From a virus, in the IMG/VR virus record IMGVR_UViG_3300028388_002189, positions 1 through 64,000 of that record: DNA of 64,000 nucleotides; one strand, written 5' to 3'. Each line of letters opens with the position of its first letter. Position 1 is the stretch's first letter. The notes under the pieces are model-generated. The model did not search any database and was not told the DNA's origin. It saw nothing but the letters and a program-made list of their open reading frames with translations. The translations under genes and the position numbers were made by a program. Positions 6,755 through 13,015 of the stretch are shown piece after piece.

Positions 6755-7079
6755 CAAAGAAAAGGCGACGTATATTGGCTTTGTTGCATATGTAGCGACG
6801 TGTATGTGGTTTACAAGTCTGACCACAGCATTCCTCATACTGCCATTAGTGCTCTTTGCATGGGGATGGATCTTTTTACACGAACAACCGTATGCCGTTT
6901 GCTTGATCTCAAAAGACAAAGATAAGTGCCTCTCTGTTATGGAAGACCTTGCAGAGAGTCTAGGTGTTCAGAGGGTTATTATCTATGAAGCTAAAGGCGA
7001 AGATGACTATGAACATCTGGGCACGTTAGAGCTCCAAGATGAGATAGAGATAGATCTAGATCTAGAGGATCAAGACTAG
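6738..7079 (+). CDS. Membrane protein with acidic C-terminus, 113 aa
   Basis: The chosen ATG (MQAEIDKEKATYIG) has GGAG 8 nt upstream and overlaps the previous gene by 17 nt; an ATG four codons earlier is possible. A hydrophobic hairpin (about residues 13-50, two closely spaced TM helices) is followed by a cytoplasmic domain ending in an Asp/Glu-rich tail (EIDLDLEDQD). Function unknown. Its end converges with the micro-ORF at 7076. Confidence 0.65.
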   Translation: MQAEIDKEKATYIGFVAYVATCMWFTSLTTAFLILPLVLFAWGWIFLHEQPYAVCLISKDKDKCLSVMEDLAESLGVQRVIIYEAKGEDDYEHLGTLELQDEIEIDLDLEDQD

Positions 7080-7156
7080 TCCATTAACTCAAGCATACAG
7101 ATGATTAAGAAGGACGCCATTACATAGATGACCATCAAGTTTTGTAAGGCAATCAT
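7076..7156 (-). CDS. 26-aa transmembrane microprotein
   Basis: The ATG overlaps the stop of the upstream gene as ATGA, the usual coupling in this genome. The peptide begins MIALQNLMVIYVMASFLI and is one hydrophobic helix ending in ELMD. It overlaps the convergent plus-strand gene by 4 nt. Coupling and hydrophobicity support it; nothing else can be checked by eye. Confidence 0.45.
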   Translation of the reverse strand: MIALQNLMVIYVMASFLIICMLELMD

Positions 7157-7398
7157 CGTGACAGATACACGTTTCGTTGAGCAGTACGAATCTCATGATA
7201 ATCTAGATTAGTCATCCTATTGATCTCACAGGTGCCAACCTTCAAACGAGTGTCTGGCTTCTTCTTACTGACATAAGTCGTATAACCACTTTCGTTTTTG
7301 CAGTGATAAACCTCTACTACTTCTGTGTAGTACCAATGCAATATGACAGCGGAAACAACGCTAAAGATAAGAACACCAAAAATACTTTCTGCATCCAT
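7153..7398 (-). CDS. Single-pass membrane protein, 81 aa
   Basis: An N-terminal helix (residues 5-24, ESIFGVLIFSVVSAVILHWYY) is followed by a basic soluble part with one Cys pair (C33, C57). Three nt separate it from the large overlapping frame upstream. Topology suggests an N-in or signal-anchor inner membrane protein. Family unknown. Confidence 0.6.
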   Translation of the reverse strand: MDAESIFGVLIFSVVSAVILHWYYTEVVEVYHCKNESGYTTYVSKKKPDTRLKVGTCEINRMTNLDYHEIRTAQRNVYLSR

Positions 7399-7401
7399 AA
7401 T

Positions 7402-9273
7402 CTAAATCTCCTCTTCCTCTTCCTCTACAACATAAACAGGCGTATATTCACCCATATACGCTCCTGCTATGTTGGAGTCAAACCATTCTACAGGGTGAAA
7501 CCTTGAGGATTCTTTGGGTGTTTGCTCATGACAAGTAAGATCACCATTTAACACGTCTTTTAATCTCTCCTCACCAATAACACAAAGAACGCAATCTTGA
7601 GCATAATGTACTCTACCCTTATCCACCGTAAGAATACATTTATCGAATTCTTTTGGTAATAGTATAGATTCGTTCATGAGTTCGGGGTGATCGCTAAATA
7701 GTTTACGTTCTCTATTTAGTTCAAGGCGCAGTGCTTCCTCTGGAGTAGTGCGATTCTGAGCAGCTTCTACTGCTACCTGTAAAGTAGGCGCAAAAGGTGT
7801 ACCGCCTTCCGATACACGCTTCTTAGTCTTCTTTATATACGTTTTTAAGTCCTCGCCTCTTTGAGAAGCAGGTGGCGTGGGCCAGTTTTGTTCTTTCTCG
7901 GGATATGACTTAAAAGCGTCTCGACGGTCTTGGAAATCTTTAAGTTCTGCTTTCAAGTCAATACCCTTTTCTTGAGCCTCTACTTCAACTTGTAGGTGCG
8001 TAGGAAAAATGCCTTTCCCGTTTGAGATTCTCTTCTTATTCTTAGAAAGATAATAAGTTACGTTATCGCCTCTTTGAGAAGTTGCGGGTGTGGTCCAGTT
8101 TAGGGTTTTCACTTCATCAGGTAAAAGAGCGCCATAACCTCGATCTTTGAACCTCGGCGATTGAGGACCTTTCCAATCTCTAGCAGTAGGCGTGGGCCAG
8201 GTCTCTCCACAAGGTGACGAAGGCTGTTGCGGCGGTGTCTGGCACGACTCCATTTCCCAACATTCGGAGTTCGTCTGTGCGATTGTCACAGGATTCATAC
8301 AACTCGGCATGGTCCAACCAACAGGAATACCCATCAGAGTCTCCACCCAACGAGGATTCAGCTTGCCTCGGTACCCCTCTTGGTGGTGTATCTGCCTCGG
8401 CATTGTGTCCAAACGATGCTTCCCGTCCTTCCTCGTTGGTATTTGGAAGTTCATCTCGATCTCGAAGCAGTCTCTCGCGATGGGTGTTGTCCACCTTACT
8501 TGATTCGGAAGATATGGACTGAATCCCCTTATTTCTTTTCGGCGGTCGACCCCCTTGTAATCTCTCGCTTGTGGAGTGTTCCAAGATAACCCTTGGTGGC
8601 TCAAATAGGTGTTGATCTGCTCCTCGTCCTTTTGGGTAAGCTGTACGGCGTCGACTTGTAGAGTCTTCGATATTTGATCGGATAAGATCAAGACCGTTCT
8701 GCCTGAGATCATCTCTGACACCAAGAATAAACACTCGTTTTCTTTGGTGTGGTGCGCCGACTTCAGACGCTGAGAATACGCCTGCCGTTGCTTTGTAACC
8801 CAACCTTTCCAACTCTCTAAGGACATGGAGCAGAACTGGTGTACCTTCGGGGTCGCTCCAATCGTCGCCTTTGAGTTTAGAACTGATGATGCCTTCGACG
8901 TTTTCAAAGAAAACAAGGGGAGGTCTCCCCAACTCTCTGATACCTCTGGCGATGTAGGGCCAGAGGTGTCTTGGGTCGTCACTTCCTTTGCGTTTTCCTG
9001 CGGCGCTAAATGGCTGACAAGGGAAGCCTCCACTGAGGATGTCAACCTTTCCATGATAGAGTTCCCAAGGGAACTTTTTAAGGTCTGAGAAAACAGGCGC
9101 GGGGTCGAGGAGCTTCGCTTCAATCTTCGAGACCAGGTTTTCGATGACGAAGGCTTCGATCTCCACAAAACAGACTGTTCTAACTGATCGGAGAGCTCTT
9201 GTGAGTCCGAGATCAATGCCTCCGTATCCTGCGCAAAGTGATATATGTGTAAGTTTTTTGGTAGTATCCACAT
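7402..9273 (-). CDS. 623-aa protein overprinting the C5-cytosine methyltransferase, with W-(P/T)-TP-x-A-R-D repeats
   Basis: This frame (ATG at 9273, two bases before the Dcm GTG, sharing its AAGGA ribosome site) stays open across the entire 1,092-nt Dcm gene in the +1 frame and then continues alone for about 780 nt. Repeats WNTPQARD, WTTPIARD, WPTPTARD, WTTPATSQ and WPTPPASQ recur, with NPRWVETLMGIPVGWT between them; these motifs resemble C-terminal regions of phage DNA methyltransferases. The final 260 aa must be real because no other frame covers them; the tail is EEEEEEI. It could be a separate protein, or the +1-frameshift extension of Dcm. The actual start is uncertain. Confidence 0.6.
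   Translation of the reverse strand: MWILPKNLHIYHFAQDTEALISDSQELSDQLEQSVLWRSKPSSSKTWSRRLKRSSSTPRLFSQTLKSSLGNSIMERLTSSVEASLVSHLAPQENAKEVTTQDTSGPTSPEVSESWGDLPLFSLKTSKASSVLNSKATIGATPKVHQFCSMSLESWKGWVTKQRQAYSQRLKSAHHTKENECLFLVSEMISGRTVLILSDQISKTLQVDAVQLTQKDEEQINTYLSHQGLSWNTPQARDYKGVDRRKEIRGFSPYLPNQVRWTTPIARDCFEIEMNFQIPTRKDGKHRLDTMPRQIHHQEGYRGKLNPRWVETLMGIPVGWTMPSCMNPVTIAQTNSECWEMESCQTPPQQPSSPCGETWPTPTARDWKGPQSPRFKDRGYGALLPDEVKTLNWTTPATSQRGDNVTYYLSKNKKRISNGKGIFPTHLQVEVEAQEKGIDLKAELKDFQDRRDAFKSYPEKEQNWPTPPASQRGEDLKTYIKKTKKRVSEGGTPFAPTLQVAVEAAQNRTTPEEALRLELNRERKLFSDHPELMNESILLPKEFDKCILTVDKGRVHYAQDCVLCVIGEERLKDVLNGDLTCHEQTPKESSRFHPVEWFDSNIAGAYMGEYTPVYVVEEEEEEI
8180..9271 (-). CDS. dcm: DNA C5-cytosine methyltransferase
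   Basis: All key motifs are present: motif I LCAGYGGIDLGL (12-23, SAM), motif IV GGFPCQPFSAAGK with catalytic Cys85, motif VI ENV (123-125), motif VIII QRKR (176-179), and motif X ELRMLGNGVVPDTA (334-346). The region between VIII and X is the variable target-recognition part. GTG start with AAGGA 8 nt upstream. It transfers a methyl group from SAM to C5 of cytosine in a specific site, probably protecting phage DNA from restriction. No cognate endonuclease is nearby, so it looks like an orphan. Its whole length is overlapped by the 623-aa frame. Confidence 0.93.
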   Translation of the reverse strand: MDTTKKLTHISLCAGYGGIDLGLTRALRSVRTVCFVEIEAFVIENLVSKIEAKLLDPAPVFSDLKKFPWELYHGKVDILSGGFPCQPFSAAGKRKGSDDPRHLWPYIARGIRELGRPPLVFFENVEGIISSKLKGDDWSDPEGTPVLLHVLRELERLGYKATAGVFSASEVGAPHQRKRVFILGVRDDLRQNGLDLIRSNIEDSTSRRRTAYPKGRGADQHLFEPPRVILEHSTSERLQGGRPPKRNKGIQSISSESSKVDNTHRERLLRDRDELPNTNEEGREASFGHNAEADTPPRGVPRQAESSLGGDSDGYSCWLDHAELYESCDNRTDELRMLGNGVVPDTAATAFVTLWRDLAHAYC

Positions 9274-9288
9274 TCTTTGTCCTTGTTA

Positions 9289-9471
9289 TTATTTCTGTGG
9301 GAATATGTATTGTAAGTGAACTCTGTGTAGAGTTGAGTTTGGTTTCTCAGACTTGATGATAGCATGACCGTCGTTATCTATTCTGGTAAGCACACCTCTT
9401 AAGATCGTCTGATCATCTAACACGGCAAACACTTGGGTGTTAAGGAACTTTAAGGCTTGAGAGTAAACCAT
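9289..9471 (-). CDS. Hypothetical small protein, 60 aa
   Basis: ATG two nt after the upstream stop codon; a TTG four codons earlier is also possible. The product (MVYSQALKFLNTQVFAVLDD...) looks like a small beta-rich fold: QTILRGVLTRID then HAIIKSE. Co-transcribed between the 130-aa gene and the methyltransferase locus. Function unknown. Confidence 0.6.
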   Translation of the reverse strand: MVYSQALKFLNTQVFAVLDDQTILRGVLTRIDNDGHAIIKSEKPNSTLHRVHLQYIFPQK

Positions 9472-9473
9472 TG

Positions 9474-9866
9474 TCAGTACCAATCCTTGTCTTGATAGTT
9501 GTCTTGATATTCGTTGAAGAGATGAATATCAGTATGTAAGACATTCTTTGCCTTGAGCCATCGATCTCTCCAAGTCGAATCTTTGTCCCATGCTACATGA
9601 GTGCGGACTTCTTCATCTGTCATCTCTTGGTCATTCTCTTTGTGTAGTTGATATATGTGCCCTAACACTTCCATAGTAAGTCGGTAGTAGTGAAGTGCTG
9701 AGTACCAACCATTAGGGCACAATGCGCCTTTGTTTTCAGTAGCAATCCTATCCCACTCTTCTCGCTGAGAGTCTGTCAAAAGAGACCTCATGTGAACGTA
9801 ATGCTCTCTTACTTGATCATATGTAAAGGAAGCAGGGAGAGTCCTTGGGTATTTGTGCCCAATCAT
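9474..9866 (-). CDS. Hypothetical phage protein, 130 aa
   Basis: First gene downstream of a good sigma70-type promoter (9928-9956). Rich in Tyr, Trp, His and Asp/Glu, mostly helical in appearance, with no membrane segment or recognised motif. It heads a unit that also contains the 60-aa gene, the methyltransferase locus and two small membrane proteins. Confidence 0.65.
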   Translation of the reverse strand: MIGHKYPRTLPASFTYDQVREHYVHMRSLLTDSQREEWDRIATENKGALCPNGWYSALHYYRLTMEVLGHIYQLHKENDQEMTDEEVRTHVAWDKDSTWRDRWLKAKNVLHTDIHLFNEYQDNYQDKDWY

Positions 9867-9927
9867 TTTGTTTCTCGTTTCTGACCCGAAGGTCTTTCAG
9901 AGGTTAAGAGCAACTGCTCATGAGACA

Positions 9928-9956
9928 AACATAGTGCTCTTAGAGGAGTGTGTCAA
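9928..9956 (-). promoter_or_regulatory. Sigma70-type promoter with embedded palindrome
   Basis: On the minus strand TTGACA (9956-9951), an exact 17-nt spacer, then TATGTT (9933-9928). The -35 box is the centre of a palindrome GAGTGT-TGAC-ACACTC (9946-9961) that could be an operator. The leader contains GAGCAGTTGCTC and GACCTTCGGGTC stems before the 130-aa gene. Confidence 0.7.
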
Positions 9957-9974
9957 CACTCTTTTGAAAACATT

Positions 9975-10853
9975 TTAATTATTTTCTTCAGCCTCTTCTT
10001 CTTCGCGTAGTTCTTCAATGATCTCTTGTGCTAACTGAGCCATAGGTCCTCTGTACTGAGCGGTAAGTTTAACACCTGCTGCAAAAGGACAATCTAAGAA
10101 AGCATCACTGTGTACTAACTTCCACAACCCTGTCTCGTCTCGCTTTAGCCCAGAGTCAACTTGGTCGGTATCACCCATAACAATCAAGGTGCAATGATTA
10201 CCTACGCGACTGATCGCAGTAAGTAGTTCATGTGGCGTTGTGTTTTGTGCCTCATCAATAATAACTACTGCGTTCTCAAAGTGCTGACCTCGTAGCAACT
10301 CAAATGGCTTGAATAGTATCCGACCTTCCTCTTCCAACTGAAAGAGGTGGTGCTCAAAGGTTTCGCCAATGATCTTCTTCATCGCGGTGAAGTAAGAATC
10401 CATATAGCCCTCTAACTTCTCTCGATGGTCGCCTGGTATTGCTGCAATCGCGTTGCTCCGTAACCCAACAAAAGTTGTGGGTTTACACAAAACAAGGTCT
10501 TTACCGTTCCTAAATACTTCATTTAGTGCGTAAGCAAGAGCAACTGTAGTCTTACCTGTGCCCGCTGCCCCAAGCGCTACAAATAAGTCTAAGTTCTTCA
10601 ACCCCCAAAACATACAGGCTTGAGCGCCGTCTTTAGGCTTAAAACCTTGGTATACTAACTCTTTAGTTTTCAACAACTCTAGGCAATCTTGGTCGTCGTT
10701 GTAGTAGGCTAAAGCGCTCTGTTTACCATTTGGAGTCTTTAGGCAGAAGAAGTAGTTAGGTTTTACCTTTGCTTCTTTATTCTCTAGTGTCCCTTGCTTG
10801 TAAATAAGATCGATCTCTCTTGGTTCAACGGTCAGTTGTGCCAAATCAAACAT
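9975..10853 (-). CDS. phoH: PhoH-like ATPase
   Basis: Walker A GAAGTGKT (95-102), Walker B VVIIDEAQN (196-203), LRGQHFEN between them and MGDTDQVDSG after, the standard PhoH order. PhoH proteins are P-loop NTPases, probably RNA/DNA-dependent helicase-like enzymes, and are frequent in phages, where their role is unclear. A 90-residue N-terminal extension is present and the C-terminus is acidic (EELREEEEAEENN). Copy 6 of the 14-bp motif lies in the coding sequence. Confidence 0.93.
   Translation of the reverse strand: MFDLAQLTVEPREIDLIYKQGTLENKEAKVKPNYFFCLKTPNGKQSALAYYNDDQDCLELLKTKELVYQGFKPKDGAQACMFWGLKNLDLFVALGAAGTGKTTVALAYALNEVFRNGKDLVLCKPTTFVGLRSNAIAAIPGDHREKLEGYMDSYFTAMKKIIGETFEHHLFQLEEEGRILFKPFELLRGQHFENAVVIIDEAQNTTPHELLTAISRVGNHCTLIVMGDTDQVDSGLKRDETGLWKLVHSDAFLDCPFAAGVKLTAQYRGPMAQLAQEIIEELREEEEAEENN
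10665..10678 (-). repeat. Dispersed 14-bp motif, copy 6
   Basis: AGTTTTCAACAACT inside phoH, read as L-L-K-T in the gene. Confidence 0.8.
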
Positions 10854-10891
10854 AAGTAACTCCCTCGTTTAGTAGTACGAGAGATTTTATC

Positions 10892-10897
10892 ATTATA
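10892..10897 (-). promoter_or_regulatory. Possible -10 element ahead of phoH
   Basis: A perfect TATAAT overlaps the thyX stop codon; the -35 region (CATTTT) is poor. A CTCGT...ACGAG stem (10865-10882) lies in the presumed leader. Weak evidence. Confidence 0.3.
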
Positions 10898-11534
10898 GAG
10901 AGAGCGAGATTGGAAAATGTTCTACAGCAAGTTCACGAATCGCCCTTGCGTATTCTTGGATCTCCAACTGAGCGTGACTATCTTCTCTAAGTTCAAGAAA
11001 GTGCATAATCGCTTGCAGACTCGCAGTCCAATAACACTCAGTGTAGAGAGACAAAGGGAGTACCATACGAGCTTGCTCTTTACACACACCCTTATCAAGA
11101 AGTTCTCGATAATGACTAAGCGCACCCGCCATAGAGTCTCCATATGTGAGGTTACAAGCACCTTGGTCTCCAACGGAACCCTTTGATCCCTGTTTGTTTG
11201 ACTCATGCTGTTCTCGCCAGTTAGAAGGCGTATAGAACTCTGCGTCAAACTCCACATATCGACCGCTCACTTCATTCCATGCACAGCCTATTTGGTGCTT
11301 CATCCACTGTCTCAAAACAAAGATAGGTGCCTTGACATGAAACTGAAGTGTAGCGTGTCTAAAAGGACTTGTATGTCTGTGTTCCCATAGGTATCGAATC
11401 AGCTTCTCGTCTCGATCCCCGATCTCTGTGACCTCTTTAGCAAAGCTAATCCGCGCAGAGTTAACCACACTGAGATCAGACCCCATCACATCGACAAGTC
11501 TGACAAATCCTTTATCTAATACTTTCTTATCCAT
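10893..11534 (-). CDS. thyX: Flavin-dependent thymidylate synthase ThyX
   Basis: Converts dUMP to dTMP using FAD and methylene-tetrahydrofolate. The protein has YLWEHRHTSPFRH, LRQWMKHQIGCAWNEVSGRY and the C-terminal REL helix. The signature RHRxxSxNExSxRY is altered to KHQIGCAWNEVSGRY: Arg to Gln and Ser to Cys, with Asn-Glu-Ser-Arg-Tyr kept. At 213 aa it is the normal length. The start is the ATG one codon after a TTG, overlapping the upstream gene by 8 nt. With NrdJ it supplies dTTP for phage replication. Confidence 0.92.
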   Translation of the reverse strand: MDKKVLDKGFVRLVDVMGSDLSVVNSARISFAKEVTEIGDRDEKLIRYLWEHRHTSPFRHATLQFHVKAPIFVLRQWMKHQIGCAWNEVSGRYVEFDAEFYTPSNWREQHESNKQGSKGSVGDQGACNLTYGDSMAGALSHYRELLDKGVCKEQARMVLPLSLYTECYWTASLQAIMHFLELREDSHAQLEIQEYARAIRELAVEHFPISLSL

Positions 11535-12957
11535 CAATACCCTCTACGAGTTCTACTCCGACTACGCCAGAGTTTGGTTCTACTCGGAACATCGCTAACT
11601 GCTTCTTGTTCAGCGAGTAAGCGTTTAACTTGTGCCACCTATCAGTACCACTGAGCGCAGGCATAGTCCACACTCGACAGCCATTATGTTCTTGCACTTT
11701 CAAGATCAAAGTATGCAAGTGACCACAGAACCAATCCCAGTTCCCAGAGCACTCTCCCCAATCTTTAGGCCGCTCTGCGGACATCACTGAAGGTAGACGT
11801 TCGGGTCTAATGGAATCACCATGGTTGAACCCAAGCAATGAGTTACCGTATCGGAGGTAAGCACTGCCCCGACTCCCATCGATAACCTCGATGTCTTCGT
11901 CTTGGTTGAAGCGAGCTTGGATCATCATACCCAACAGCGCTGATAGCATACGGTCATGGTTACCTGTCATCGCAACAACCTTTACAGGTGCTGTTTGCTG
12001 AAGATGTAGTACCATGGTCTCCATCGTTCGATAGGCAATAGCCATCATCTCAACAGGGTCTACGTCCGTATCCATAGGCGTGCCCTTTTGTGTGGTTCCT
12101 TGGTAGTTATCGACGTGAAGCATATCGCTACCACAGGTAAGCACCCAATAATCGGGCACACCCCAAGCAGTTTGCGCATATTGCGCCGCTTTAGCTACCG
12201 TATGCATCGCTCTCTTAGAGGCAACGTGGGAGTTATACCCATCTACCCCTCGCTTACCAATGTGCAAGTCTGTGAGACCAATAACGGCGATGTACTCCTT
12301 AGCTTCCCCTCGTAACTTATACTTTCTGACTTTTGGAGGATCGAGGTCTACTTCCCCTTTGAGCTCTGTGTAGAGTTCTGAGATGTAGTGCTTCACAAGG
12401 TCTACTTGATCGAGGTAGTTCTCATGTCTCCTCAACCGCCGCTTCTGCGCCTTAATCAGAACTCTCTGCTCTTTAGCCCTCAGCACAGAACTAGCGAGGT
12501 CATCCTCGTCTTGGTGCCGCAACGTCTCATCTGAGAAGGGGGCAGAGTCGTGAGTCTTACCAAGCCAGCTAAGGATTGTCTTTACGGTCGATCGAGAGAG
12601 TTCATACTTATTTGCGAGTTGGTTTACAGTCGCCCCTCCCGCTTCGTTAGAGTAATCACTGATAAGTTCGTCTATCCGAGACCGACTAACCTTGACCACA
12701 GGCGGCTGACTAGGGAGACCAAAGAACAGATAAGTGTCTGTCTGTTCGTCAAAGACATACCGATCAGAAGTCTTCTCAAAGAAGTCTACGCCTTCTCCCT
12801 CTGAAGGTTCGACGACTTGATCGTCGGCGACACCGTAGAGTTTTAGTCTGCCTTGATACTTAGTTGGTATCTCTCCTTTATCGGCTAAAGTCCTTACCGC
12901 TCGATATTTAATACCTAATGCTATTGCCGCCTCACCTCTTCTTAACCATCTCATCAT
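11527..12957 (-). CDS. Calcineurin-like metallophosphoesterase with N-terminal helix-turn-helix domains, 476 aa
   Basis: The C-terminal half has the metal-site motifs in order: TDLHIG (D230, H232), CGSDMLHVDN, GNHD (332-335), FNHGD (H379) and GHLH (412-415). The N-terminus (WLRRGEAAIALGIKYRAVRTLADKG) resembles an excisionase/MerR-type HTH, and VNQLANKYELSRSTVKTIL at 111-129 is a second HTH. It may be a DNA-binding phosphodiesterase or nuclease. The substrate is unknown. The start overlaps no neighbour; GGATAATGC precedes two ATGs, the first taken. Confidence 0.8.
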   Translation of the reverse strand: MMRWLRRGEAAIALGIKYRAVRTLADKGEIPTKYQGRLKLYGVADDQVVEPSEGEGVDFFEKTSDRYVFDEQTDTYLFFGLPSQPPVVKVSRSRIDELISDYSNEAGGATVNQLANKYELSRSTVKTILSWLGKTHDSAPFSDETLRHQDEDDLASSVLRAKEQRVLIKAQKRRLRRHENYLDQVDLVKHYISELYTELKGEVDLDPPKVRKYKLRGEAKEYIAVIGLTDLHIGKRGVDGYNSHVASKRAMHTVAKAAQYAQTAWGVPDYWVLTCGSDMLHVDNYQGTTQKGTPMDTDVDPVEMMAIAYRTMETMVLHLQQTAPVKVVAMTGNHDRMLSALLGMMIQARFNQDEDIEVIDGSRGSAYLRYGNSLLGFNHGDSIRPERLPSVMSAERPKDWGECSGNWDWFCGHLHTLILKVQEHNGCRVWTMPALSGTDRWHKLNAYSLNKKQLAMFRVEPNSGVVGVELVEGIDG

Positions 12958-13015
12958 GCATTATCCTACTTTTATGTTTTAGGACTTGCATGATAACCGA
13001 GATTAAAGAGGTGTG

